From: Paraspadella gotoi
Lineage: Eukaryota > Chaetognatha
DNA: 64,000 nucleotides
Reading direction: 5' to 3'
Assembly (NCBI GenBank): GCA_051294375.1
Contig: JBJCIZ010000239.1
Coordinates: 2,865,476-2,929,475, forward strand
Both the position numbers and the translations under genes were made by a program. This document shows positions 53,301 to 64,000 of the stretch, one piece after another; the stretch's first letter is position 1; every line of letters begins with the position of its first letter. The notes beneath the pieces were generated by a model. That model was given only the letters and a program-made list of their open reading frames with translations. It ran no database searches and was not told the origin of the DNA.

Positions 53301-53734
53301 ATGCGAGCATTCTACCACTAACCATAAGGTCAACAATAAATAATAATATAAGATGCCCTCCGTTAGAGTGGTGCATCGCGGATGTGGAAATTCAAAATTT
53401 CCAACCAAGAATCTTGGCTGCCCATTGTATTCAAGATAAACCTAAATCCTATTTTTAATATTTTATACCTTCATACATCTATCCATTCACATTTATCAAT
53501 TTTCTATGCTCTCATCCATTAAATGATCCCACATTTTCATGCTGTTCTCCCAGCTTCTGACTGCACCAACTTTGGAGAAGTCCTAAACTACACTTCACTT
53601 CGCTTAATTCGTCGATTCGCAGTTTTTGTTTTGTTTTGGTAGAAGTTTTACCAGAAACTGACCTTGAAAAATGCCCTTATGTCGCGGGAGGCAGCCGACC
53701 AGGCGAGGTTTTGTAGGCGAATGATCACCGACAT
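47324..53734 (-). CDS. RBM12: RBM12/SWAN-like multi-RRM RNA-binding protein with RS-rich segment
   Basis: Nine exons join in phase to 1,609 residues: 53734-53663, 52804-52668, 52586-51059, 50966-49868, 49684-49520, 49386-49209, 49128-48319, 48236-48032, 47959-47324. It opens with the RBM12-type RRM1 (MSVIIRLQNLAWSAASRDIR, then LLIPDGGVHIVGGENGDAF). More qRRM-like domains lie near residues 565-640, 845-925, 946-1000, 1280-1360 and 1525-1605. Between them are Pro/Gly-rich linkers and, near 1100-1190, an Arg/Ser-rich stretch typical of splicing factors. RBM12 itself is Pro-rich with several RRMs; the RS-rich segment is an extra feature. The intron at 52805-53662 holds a palindromic repeat. Confidence 0.88.
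52868..52910 (+). repeat. Short palindromic element with octamer-like motif (copy 2)
   Basis: A 12-bp perfect stem (AAATGAGATTGA / TCAATCTCATTT, 5-base loop) followed by ACATATTGTAGTAG. Located in RBM12 intron 2. Confidence 0.75.
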
Positions 53735-54090
53735 GATTCGATTTGAAGATCTAAATATTCTTAGTGTCGAACTAGTAAACCATGACCTATTCTAGAACAA
53801 ATTCCTAACAGCAGCTGCACCGAAAAGAAAAACCGTTAAATTACTAATAAATTTAAAACACGATGACGGAAAGAAATCACGAATGAAACACAATGCGCTC
53901 ATAAATAAGTAGCATGTATCAATAAAATTTAACCTAATTTAATGAGTAAAAAAAATAGTGAAAATCATGATGAAGAAAATTTTGGTCCAACATGATAGGG
54001 GCTGTGTCGGTATAACGAGAATAAAAATGGTAATAATCGTTTTGTTTTTGTTTTTTCCATTTTTAAAAGAAAATAAAGATGGCTATTAAT
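53735..54090. other. Short intergenic between BRD7/9 and RBM12-like genes
   Basis: 356 bases, AT-rich. No gene or strong motif seen. Confidence 0.5.
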
Positions 54091-57000
54091 TCAGGAGACG
54101 TCCGAAGTATCTGACTTGGCGGCGCCGACTTGCGCGACGAGAGCGATCTTGCTCAAGTGGCGGAGATTCGAGTCGATCCTGGCGATCATTTCGCTCTCAT
54201 CCTCGGGCGCGGTCTTGGAATCGCTGCGACGTCCCGCTATCAGGTTGACAAAATCGCGCGCGTTTTGGGTCAAGAGTTGTTCGGGGTCGGAGACTTTGAC
54301 GTCGACCGATAAGGCCCACTTGAGGGCGTCCTCGCCCAGGTGGTCCTCGAGCGATCGGCGGTTGTCTTCGCGTCGTTTCTGCTCCTCGACGCGACTTTGG
54401 CGTTTGGCGTCGAGAAATTGTTTTGCCTTGAGATGATCCGTTTGAAATTGGATGGTCAGTACCTGAAGAAGATTGTCCACCTGAAAACGCAAAGGATATT
54501 AGCTTAATCGCAAAATACAGCTTGCAAAAGAAACCCACAATAAGTATAACTCCCACCGAAGATTTTATGGAAGCCCCGCCGGTTCCCGGACAGCCGGCGA
54601 CGAAATTCTGCAAGCTCATAGCGTATTGCTTTCCCACTTCGTCCCCGTAAGTCGCGGTCATCATCTCTTGCTCCTCGGTGGACATGTTTTCGAAGAGGGC
54701 CGAGTATTCGGGCCCGAGCGATAAGTGGGCGTGGCTCTGATAGAGTTCGATCATTTTCGAGAGCTGCTCCTTGTCGACGGCGATTTCTTTAGACTTCAGG
54801 TTGGCGGGAATCTCCTTCGTGAATCTTTTGTTGTCGAAGAGATCGAAGTCTTCCTTGATTGAGATTTCCGTGAGGCCGGCGGAAGAGGCAGCGCCCAAGA
54901 TGGAAGAGGAAGCTTCCAACTTGACCCTATTCGTTTCGGTGAGGGCGAAGGAGATTTCCCCCTTTTCTTTTTTCCTCAAAAATCCAACGTTGACTTTGTT
55001 GTTTTTCTCATCGAGCGAGCGACGCGCCTTTGCCGCCGCGGATTTCGCTCGAGCCAAGATCTCTTCCGGGGTCATTTCGTCGGGGATGGCCTGAAAGAAT
55101 GGAATTCCCTTTAGTGAATGACCTTTAATTAGAGTACTGTGGACGCAACAAGTTTCAGAGTAAGAATGATTTATTTTTCAACAACGTTATAAACAATAAC
55201 AGTCAAAATGCTCAGATGCTAAGTCTATTACAATGGTATTTACAAAGGTCAACGTTTGACCATAAAGGTCAACGTTTTGACCATAAATAAGTTGGGGGAA
55301 TTGAGCGAGGTAAGTTCGGTAAGGTCAAGTGGTTTGACCGAGGTTGCGTGTTCTAGAATGTTCGTCCACCGTACTTCTTTTAGTAACGAACTTACCTGGA
55401 ATCTCCCCTGACCGGTGAAGTAGTGGGAATCGAATTTCCGCAGCCGCATTCGCTGCAGCGCCGCCCGCTCCACCTCCTTCCGAATCTCCTCGTCGCCCCC
55501 GAACTGATCCACCTCCATCCAAATGTTGCCCTCTTGATCTTGCCATGGGATCGAAACTTCGGATTTGGGGTTGGAGGACAAACTCGAACCAATGGACAAA
55601 ACGTCCTGATTAAATAGATATTATTATATATTACATAACAATGAATCTACTAGCTCCAATGTAAATTCTAATGTAACGCATCTTATCATACTTTGGCCGT
55701 GAGACCCATCTCTCGCATCGTGATGCCTCGCATGAACTCAAAGTTGCCTCTCATCATGAGCAGTTTCTCCTTGCTCAGCAGCTTGAGTCCATAGCTGAGG
55801 AGGCGTCGCGCCTCGGTGAAGTAAATCGTGTCGGGAGCGTTGTATCTCATTGCGTTTTGGCACATAAGATTGAAGTCGGACTTGAACCTGGTCATTAATC
55901 AATAATCTCATGATTAAGGATATATATATATAACAAAAGGGAAAACGATCAACATTGAGCGAAAAAGAACTTACTTGTCTACCGATTCGTAGGCCTCTTC
56001 CTCGATATTATCGTTCATGGTGCTGAAATCCATGGGTTTTTCAATGATGGCGAAGTAATTGGGGGCGATGGTCTCGTCGATGGGGTAAGCGAAGAACTCT
56101 TGCTCGTCCCGTTTTCTCAAGACCTTGGTCACGTACTCGAGGCAGTTGCGCAGGGCGTCGACGGGCTGCGGCGGCTCAGCCACGCGGACGCACATTTGAA
56201 TCCGAGGCACGGAAGAGGAGGAAGAGGAGGAGGGAGAATCACGTATCGTCTTGCCGAATTTGAGAGGGAGGGACTTCGGGGAGGAGGAAGGGGACGGACG
56301 GAATAGGTCAGCGTGATGCTTGAAGAGATTCGCCGAGGAGGTGGACGAGGAAGTCGGCTCGACGACGAACGGCGAATCTCTAGCAAAAGTCTCTTCAGTG
56401 CTCTTTGAATCTGGAGAAGAGGATCCAGGAGGATGTTGAGAAGTAGGCCGAGATATAATGGGATGAGGAAGAGTTTGAGAAACATTCGGTCGTGTGGGAG
56501 TTGTAACGGGTTCCGAAAGCGCCTCCGTGGTTGCTTGCGCGCTACGAGAACCGGCGTTGGCGCCAAACGACACCTCGAAACTGACGGATTCCTCGGACAA
56601 GAGACCATCGGACGTTCGGGCGTCGCTGAGGTCGGAGTCGGCGACGGAGGAAGGAGCCGACGGATCGAAAACGGATCCTTTTTCAAGAATCTCGCAGTTG
56701 CTCTCCTCGCTCTCCGCTTCGCTTATGTTTTCCGTGACAGGTTTGTAAGTCGACACGAGGTCTTGTCGTTGAGGAGAAATCGGCGACAAGATAACTTCCG
56801 AGGGAGGTTCGTCTTTATTCGAGGCCGGAGGCGGCACCGACGGAACAGATGGCACCGGTGGCGGAACTGGAAAGACCGGGGAGACCGGGGTAGCCGCGGG
56901 CGTAGACGCTTGTGGCGTCGGGGAAACTATGGAAACTGTCGAAGCATCGCTGGAGGAGCTGATCGTCGGCTTCTGTTTCGATTGTGCTTTAGACTGGATG

Positions 57001-58103
57001 AAGCTAAAAATGTTTTGATTGAACGAAAGATTGGAATCTCCGGAGAGCGACGATGACTGATCTTCCGGCAGCGCCGCTGTAGCTGCTACGGTTGGCGGAG
57101 AGCCGGATGAAGGAGCGGTGACGGGCGAGGCGGCGGTGGGCGGCGTTTTCGACTCTTCCTTCGTCTCCGTCTTCATCGCCTCAAACAAATTCGTCGGCGA
57201 TGAAAAATCCGTTTCTTCTTTGAGCCTCTTAATCGGAGGTTCGCCTTCGCGATCCTGGGTTTCCGTCTTAAAGGAGGAAGACGCGTGGAAGGAATCGGGT
57301 TCGGTCTTCTTTTTCTTCATCTTTTCTTTCCTCTTTTTTTCCTTTCTCTCCTCCTTCCTCCTTTTTCTTTCCTCCTTTGACTCCTCCGAGCACCGCGCCT
57401 CCTCTTCCTCCTTGTGCCGTTTTTTCTTCTTCTCCTTTTTCTCCTTCTTGTGAGCTTCGGGGAGATTCTCCACGTCCGGCTTGATGTCGGAGAGCTTCAA
57501 CACGATCTTCACGGGAGGGGGCATGGGGTTTAGGACGGGTAGCGGGGAGCTCGGACCCGCGAGTTTCGTAGGCGAAGGAGAGGAAAAAGGTTTGATGTCC
57601 TCCTCCGAAGAATCGGGGGAGAAATTGGCGGAGAGAGGAAGGACGTCGTCGCGAAGGGCGGGCGCAGAGACGGTTGGGTCGAAGCGCGCGGGAGCAGAGA
57701 TAGAATCGGGGAAATCAGAGGCCGCGGATCGCGCGACATTTTTCGGCAGTTTGATCTTGATCTTGGATTTCTCCTTTTTCTCCGTCATCATCGAATCGAG
57801 GAATTGTTTTCTTTTGCTCGACTTCGGAGTCTTCTCCGTCGCGTCCTTTGACTTTTTCTTCCGCTTTTCCGGCGACTCGAGCGACAAAAGGGGGCGTTTC
57901 GGTGGGCGTGGCTCTCGGTCCTCCAGGGACGAGATTTTATTCAATTTCAAAACGGGGGTGATCAAGGGGGAGGGGAGGGCGAGGTTATGGGGCCTGACTT
58001 CCTGCCAAGGGAAGTCGGAGTCGTCGGGTCGAGTCTCTAAGGGAACGTCGGAGCTTGAATTGGGATCCTCGCCCACCGAAGGAATTTTCTTCTTTCGTGG
58101 CAT
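54091..58103 (-). CDS. BRD7: BRD7/BRD9 bromodomain protein (SWI/SNF-associated)
   Basis: BRD7 and BRD9 are acetyl-lysine readers in PBAF and ncBAF remodelling complexes. Five exons (58103-55975, 55887-55692, 55605-55396, 55090-54557, 54480-54091) join in phase to 1,152 residues. The N-terminal region holds the Lys/Glu-rich helix (EKKEKKKKRHKEEEE) that precedes the bromodomain in this family, but about 350 Ser/Pro/Thr-rich residues are inserted before the bromodomain. The bromodomain (about 640-745) shows DEQEFFAYPIDETIAPNYF, IEKPMDFSTM and CQNAMRYNAPDTIYF, with the acetyl-lysine Asn. The C-terminal DUF3512 part is present (MYGDEVGKQYAMSLQNFV-like: TATYGDEVGKQYAMSLQNF). BRD7 and BRD9 cannot be told apart here; an invertebrate single ortholog is likely. 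Confidence 0.93.
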
Positions 58104-59566
58104 GGCGTGGGCGTGGGCGTCGCCTGGAAACTACTGCGATATAAATAGAAAGTCAAATTTAGGAAAAAAATAAAGGGACAACGAGAATGGAATCGAGCGA
58201 AAGCGCTTGAAGAACTGTACACGGAAAAGTAAAAAATACTATTTAAATTCTTTAAATGGCTGAGCTCGCGCGTCGCGCGGCGAAAGCGAAAAAAAAAGGT
58301 CGCTGGGCCATTCGAGGGACTAGACAAAATCCTCAATGTTTTGTTAGTTAAATGTATATTAATATATCAAGCCTTTTATCAAAGATACATCAATTTTCAT
58401 TTTCGGAGATAAACATGGAATAAAATCATTACGAATAGACTGAGGACTGAGGAGTGAAGAACATTGGCTCGTGTCTGAAAAACGCACGACAGATCCAAAA
58501 TGTACAATGAATTTCCCTGGATGTTTTACGTTTTTAGGAAAACGGGTATTCAATATTCATATGTATTTGTTTAGTTTTTACAACTTGGATTATATAACAT
58601 AAAGTCAAATTTTTATCATGTCGTTTAAACACATTTTATTTTTTTGTAAATACATTCACATTATAACATAAGGAAAATAAACGAAAAAACATCATTAAAA
58701 TTAATGAATCCATAAATGATATTTATAAAATAGTTACAATTTTTTTACCGATAAGCACAGAAGAAAAAAAAAGCAGTGATTAACGGAACAACAAAACCCT
58801 AAGTACTAATGTATAAGCGTTATATAAAAGCCTTTTGTCTTAGAATTAGGAAAAAAATTTAGTATCATAACTAATTAAAAGCTACTATTGAAAAATCTTC
58901 TTTTGATTTGAATGCATTCAAAAGTGTGCAAATGCTGCAAAAACATATGTTATTCCCAAGAACTGATGTGATAAGAAAAGCAGTGACGAAAGCGACTCAA
59001 AAACTGGATCAACTCGTCGGAATTGTTGAAATTTGTTTGTATTAACGGAAAAGTAGGACTATTTAGCCATCATTAAAAAAAAATCAATCACTAATTCTTT
59101 TTTAAATCGAGAAAATTTGTAAAAATTGTCAATAACCACACATATCCTACGCTATGATTCAAGATAAACTACTTATTATACCTAAATCTACAATCGAAAA
59201 AAATATTGCATCGCAAAACTATTTTTCAAAATTCGGACTAACGAAATCAGAACAATTCCCATCAACGATAAAATAATTAGGTCAAAGTTCGGTATTACAG
59301 CGAAAATTGGCATGACAAGCAAGAAACAGCTAATTGATAACCCAAAACTAAGCATGCTGGTATTTTGCTATCTACATGCCTCGAAACTCGTGAGATCGTT
59401 CGTAATTATTTTGTTAAAGATTGTTAAAATTTCTTTAACGAGTGAACATGATTTTTAACAACTAAAAAAAAAGTAAACCTCTTAAATAAAAAATTTCGTT
59501 GTTACAAAAACCTTGTGAAAAAGTCATAGTATTGAAAAAAAAAGTGGATAAAAATAGCATGTTATC
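58104..59566. other. Intergenic between tweety and BRD7/9 genes
   Basis: A GC-rich patch at about 58255-58310 (GAGCTCGCGCGTCGCGCGG) may be the BRD7/9 promoter or leader. A splice-acceptor-like site lies just before the ATG. The remainder is AT-rich tweety 3' flank with no gene seen. Confidence 0.5.
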
Positions 59567-62500
59567 CTACAGCACGGGCGCGGAAGGATAGATGCTGTCG
59601 TGGTGGCTGCCGTGGCTGGACATGTGCCCATATGGTGGCGGCGGGGTCCGACTTCCGCTGAAGGAATGAAGAGGCGGAGTGCCGCTCGACCCCGGCGGTC
59701 CCATCGGATGTTCACTGAAAAATACCATTTTTTTAAAGACTACTACAAAATTAATATTATATGAAATTGGCACAACCAATATATATTTTATATTTTATTA
59801 TATAATATAAATAAAAATAAACAAAAATGGAAAAAAAAAAACGCGAAAATGTTTTCAGCTCAAGTCAAGCAAAAGTCAAGCTCTAAATTCGAATAGAGCT
59901 GTTCATTTGTTCCAAGTCGCAACGACCGGCAATGACATCGGCAAGAGCGCAAATGGACAGAAAGCAAGAACTCGAGTCGTATTCAAATTGAACTGTCTCA
60001 CTCGTTGGTTAATTTTCATACAATTGAGACATTCTTTGAAATATTACATCACTTCATTGTTAGGGAAGTCAGGTACTCCGGGAGTGAATAAGCGAGTCTG
60101 TGAGAGAGTCTTACGCCATGTCATGTCCTATGTCATTATCTTGTAAGTGCGATGGAGGACTTATCTCACAAATGCCTGTCCAAAGTCATCCATTCATTTA
60201 TTAAATTTTCTTATAATTGTTACATTGGATGTACCAATTGCGTAAGAAAATTCTTATGAAATTGGGTACAACCAATATAAAAATTATTATTATTATATTA
60301 TTCTAATTAAAAGCCACTAGCGATTGATAAACGTTACCGATGATATCAGCCGGTAAAAGCCGTTTACCTGTAAGTTGGATTAGAAGCGGCGGCGGCGGCC
60401 GCTCCCCTGCTACTCGCGCCGGCGCTTTCGTTGAGGCTGACGTCGGCGACGGTCGTGTGAGACTTGTGTCCGCGAGCCCGATTGTGCGGCGGCGGCGGCG
60501 GCTCCGGCGAGTCGTTCCGAGTCTCGTAACGTCGGGACATGTAATGAGGTCCTGAGAAATCCAGGCATTTTTATACAAAAAAAAAAAAAAAACCCTTTGC
60601 CCTTCGCCCCCCCCCACACCCCCTCAAAACCGGGCCGACCTGTGGTGTAATTGTTGACGGCGAGAAAAGGGTCGTTCTCGTGATCTTCGAGGCCCTCGAG
60701 ATTTCCCGAGTCGCCGAAAGTCTTCCAAGCGCAAGAGGCGATGAGCGCTAGGAACGTGAGGCTCAGGCCCAACGCGGACGCTCCTGAAAACGGAATCGGG
60801 GGGAAAATCGAAATTTAAAATCTTTCTGGTCGAAATTAATATCAATTAATGATTCGAATAAAATGGAAAACTCTGTATTGCGGGCGCGGAGAAAATCAGC
60901 CGTTACATTAGTAAAATGTGTCAACCGAAATGAGATAAAAAATTATTGCGAAAGAGTTATATTATATGAGAAGGAGAATTATAGTAAAAAAAACATTTAA
61001 AAATGATAAAAAGGTAATGATTACCCTTACCGAGCAAAACGAGAGAGACTCCATTGAGTCCAGTGTAACATAAACCGTGGAGAGCGTCGAGAAGGAGATG
61101 CTTATTGCTCTGACATTCGAGAAGAGAGTTAAGCCCGAGGGCGGCCGCCGACGAGGACTCCAGCTCCATTCTTTGAGAGATGGCGTTGACGAGAGGCGGA
61201 ATTTTGCGTCGATCCGAACCCGAGGTCATGTACTGCGCGACCTGAACCCAGAAAGAAGGCGCAAAGCACGGCTCAAGATTCTCTTCTCCCATTTTTTTTT
61301 TCAGCGGGAAACGCCTAATATGACCCCTACCCTTTGGCGCAGATCCTCCATCGCCAGTCGGGCGTCGTGCAGTGACGACGTGACGGTTTGAATCGCGCGC
61401 GCGTAGCGATCCGACGCCGGGACTTCGTCGCCCGACGTTTTCGTCGATGAGCAGTTGAGAAGATAGTGGAATCGATTGTAGTGGGATTCGTGGTAGAATC
61501 CTCCGTAGTCGCGGATGAAAGCTGAAAACAAAATAAAAATAAAAATAAAAATAAAAAGAGATGTAGCAGATTAATTTGTGAATTGTCTGAAATGAGATTG
61601 AGTTCCTCAATCTCATTTGCATATTGTCGTATTCTGAAATAAGATCCTCTTTTTCGAGAAAAAAAATTTCCGATCGTCGAAAGGAAAAAAACCAACTTTT
61701 GGGATCGAAACATAAGTCGGCCACGCCCACTCCGACGCCGAGATATCCGCTGACGATCGTCCAGGCCAGGACGAGGGTGATGGTGGCCAGCGCCGCAAAA
61801 AGGAAGAGGCAGCACTTGGAGCGCCTCGCCAAGCCAATCACGAGCAGGAGAACCACGAAAGTGGTCCAGGAAAAGAAGGCGGCGGTGGAGAGCCACCGAA
61901 AGTCCTCGCCGGATCGTGTGTAAGCCATGTAAACGTTCACTGATTCGCGCTCTCTGAAGAAAAAAAAATGATAAAAAATAAAAAATAACAAAAATTATTA
62001 TTTAAGTATAATCTTAAGGCATCTCTTTTCATGCCTTATTTCCAGTGACAGGTGCTGATCGAGTTTGCCCAACTCTTTCTGTCCCGTCCTTAGATCCTTC
62101 TTCATTCTGGCAAGGAGATCTTTCATTCGCTTACGTTCTTCGCGCGGAGCTCGAGTACTGGGATTAAAACAAAAATATTTCATTTATAATTATTTTAATC
62201 AAAACCCACAAAAACGTCAGAAAAGAGTACCCGTCTATCTGATCAAAGAGGTCCTGAATGGCTTTATTGGCTTCTCCTTTGTTGATATTGTTGTTCAGTT
62301 CCCTGACGCTGCCTTTGGCTTTGTAGGCGCGGAATCCCAAATCGCGCACGGAGACAAGAAATTGACGAGTTCCGTCGTTGGCTACCTCGTTACCATAGAG
62401 ACCGGTTCCGATAAACAAAACGCAGACGAATATAAAAGCTGAAAAATAAAAAAAAGTTGCCCTTGGATTTTGTCGTTTTATTCTACACGAATTAAACATT

Positions 62501-63099
62501 AATTTATAAACATACTAATGAGCCAGAAGTTACGGCAACATTTCCCATTTCCTTTAGGGCCTTCGTCCTCCGTCTTTTTTCCATTTCTGTAAAGAAAAAA
62601 TATTTCTTTTATTTTTAATTTTATCTATTCAACAATCATGATTATCTCCAAACCTGGCTCTGCAGCAAGCTTGGCAGCATCGGATGCAAAAGTAGACGAG
62701 TAAAATAAAGAGGGTCAAAAGAAGCCATAAGAAAGGAACGGCAATGAGAAAGAGAACAGATTCGCGATACTCGTTGCTCTCTGTGACAAAAATAAATAAA
62801 AACGAGATTTAGTCACAAGTTAGGGCGAAATTTCAGTCAAAAGGAAAACATACCAGGTTTGAATGTATCGTTGGCGGCAGAAAAATCCCGCTTGAAATGC
62901 GGAAAGGCGTGCAAAAACCTGACAAGCCAGTTGGGTGAAGGAATAGAAGTCGGGGGTCCTTCGGTTTGATACGAAAACCTTCAAAAAAAAGTTTACAGTA
63001 ATATAAAGGAATATCCTTCATAATCTGATATAAGCTATTAATTTATCATTACCCGACAGAGTAGTCGTATCTATCCCAGGAGCGAAAGTCGATACTCAT
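59567..63099 (-). CDS. TTYH: Tweety-homolog membrane protein (TTYH family)
   Basis: TTYH proteins are plasma-membrane proteins linked to volume-regulated anion currents and lipid handling. Twelve exons join in phase to about 606 residues: 63099-63053, 62978-62854, 62780-62654, 62586-62516, 62438-62231, 62157 to about 62050, 61953-61697, 61521-61331, 61241-61031, 60783-60640, 60551-60368, 59714-59567. The N-terminus (NWLVRFLHAFPHF, NDTFKPESNEY) is diagnostic. Five membrane helices follow, including FLIAVPFLWLLLTLFILLVY, FIFVCVLFIGTGLYGNEV, LGVGVGVADLC and LTFLALIASCAW. The large extracellular loop contains Cys residues and AQYM. The C-terminal tail is Pro/Ser/His-rich. The donor near 62050 is weak (GTCACT); a GC donor 15 bases downstream would also keep frame. 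Confidence 0.94.
60014..60236 (+). repeat. SINE-like repeat R1, copy d
   Basis: Diverged copy in a tweety intron sharing ACATTCTTTGAAATATTA, CACTTCATTG.TAGGGAA, GGGAGTGAATAA.CGAG and TGCCTGTCCAAAGTCA. A second tail hairpin in reverse orientation lies next to it at 60256-60282. Confidence 0.8.
61590..61630 (+). repeat. Short palindromic element with octamer-like motif (copy 3)
   Basis: A 13-bp perfect stem (AAATGAGATTGAG / CTCAATCTCATTT, 3-base loop) immediately followed by GCATATTGTCGTATT, so the stem end plus flank reads ATTTGCAT, a perfect octamer. In a tweety intron. Confidence 0.8.
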
Positions 63100-63386
63100 C
63101 TTAATTGTTAACGTGTGAGATCAAGCAGTGAAAACTTCTTTTTTTTTCAATTTGGATGAGACGATCAGAGAAATGTGGGTTTTTTTTTGCAAAAAAAAAT
63201 AGGAGGTAGATGAAATAAGAACATGTCACATGATCCCTCCTTGAGTAAAGTTGGTGATATGCCTCGGTTTTAACACGATCCAGATCATGTAGAAAGTTCG
63301 TAAGAATTAAACGTTAACATATCAAAGCTAAAATAAAAATGGGTCGACAGAAAAATGAACAATAAGCAAAACGGGAGATGCCAATC

Positions 63387-64000
63387 TTAATCTGGCAAAA
63401 TGGCTAAGTTTACGAGGTGTCTCATGGTGGGGCGGCCGTGAGGGCAATTCCAAGGATGATCGAGCGTCGCCATGTGATCGACGATTTGACGCATTTCCGA
63501 TCGATTGAGCGCCGTGCCGATCATAACGGATTTGCGGCACGCACGGGACGCGAACATCTTTCGCACTCGCGACGGTCGACATAGCGTTCCTGTGAATTTA
63601 ATGAATAATAAATAAATAAATATTTGAAACAAACATTTTCATCTTCATTTACCCGGCGTGAGTTCGGATAGCATGAACAACATCTCCTCCACGTCGCTGT
63701 GACCAAAGTTCCAGTCTTTGCTTATGGGTACGGAGCTAAGTTTAACCCTCTCTCCTCCAGGAGCCTTCGGATCAAAATCAAACTTAAACCCGTTTTTGGC
63801 AAAGACCTCCAGATTCTCCTCCAGCACGATCTCGTTTGCTGGACTGAGATCCAGTCGTTGAGGGATGATGAGTTTCTGACTACGGATGATTGTGTCTCGT
63901 TGCAGAGTCTCGAAGTTGTACTTTTCGTCGGTGGCGTGTTGGTCTATGATGAAGAGATCCTCGTCGAGTTTGACGACGATGAATCCCAAATTGAACTGAC
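63387..64000 (-). CDS. PMS2: PMS2, MutL-alpha mismatch-repair endonuclease subunit (C-terminal part)
   Basis: PMS2 pairs with MLH1 and nicks DNA in mismatch repair. Two exons are visible: 64000-63653 (continuing past the right edge) and 63589-63387. The first contains [15 protein letters not shown] and the metal-binding endonuclease motif [12 protein letters not shown]. The second contains the [12 protein letters not shown] block and the C-terminal zinc-site motif [10 protein letters not shown]. These match PMS2 rather than MLH3 or MLH1. The protein ends NLAILPD. The MutL ATPase domain lies outside the window. The gene ends 287 bases before the tweety start. Confidence 0.97.

Noticed and set aside
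57481-58173. Long open frame on the plus strand opposite BRD7/9
   Set aside because: It mirrors a compositionally biased minus-strand exon with family motifs, has no motifs of its own and no splice context.

Overview
The window is nuclear DNA from an animal, most likely an invertebrate with a compact genome. Coding exons are GC-richer, lie in AT-rich surroundings, and are separated by GT-AG introns of about 45 bases to about 1 kb. The gene set points to Metazoa: an AGAP-type ArfGAP, the LRP chaperone RAP, a tweety channel-like protein, DENND5, a LOTUS-Tudor protein and a fused animal-type fucokinase. I cannot name the species. The sequence is a draft: it has three N gaps and several one-base homopolymer length problems.

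All sixteen genes I can support lie on the minus strand. In transcription order (right to left) they are: PMS2 (3' part), tweety homolog, BRD7/BRD9, RBM12-like, TRMT10-like, a Pro/Gln/Ser-rich protein, DENND5, proteasome beta-1 (PSMB6), an SPFH/band-7 membrane protein, RAD51C, a LOTUS-Tudor protein, a rhodanese-like protein, fucokinase (FCSK), RAP (LRPAP1), AGAP and VPS72/YL1 (3' end beyond the left edge). No convincing plus-strand gene was found.

I joined exons by splice signals and reading phase. AGAP, RAP, PSMB6, TRMT10, the Pro/Gln/Ser-rich gene, RBM12, BRD7/9, the LOTUS-Tudor gene, the SPFH gene and the tweety gene close with no frame conflict. FCSK, RAD51C, VPS72 and one DENND5 exon need single-base corrections. 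A roughly 310-base duplicated block beside the N gaps differs between its copies by the same kind of one-base homopolymer change, so assembly error is the likeliest cause.

The genes do not form one pathway. Themes include DNA repair (PMS2, RAD51C), chromatin (VPS72, BRD7/9), RNA (RBM12, TRMT10, LOTUS-Tudor) and membrane traffic (AGAP, DENND5, RAP). Some neighbours are very close: 56 bases separate the RAD51C stop from the LOTUS-Tudor start and 158 separate TRMT10 from the Pro/Gln/Ser-rich gene. Both gaps contain splice-acceptor-like sequence, so trans-spliced operons are possible.

Interspersed repeats fall mainly in introns and intergenic DNA: a SINE-like family of about 250 bp in at least four copies, a tRNA-headed SINE sharing its 3' tail, a fold-back MITE, and a short palindromic element followed by an octamer-like motif.
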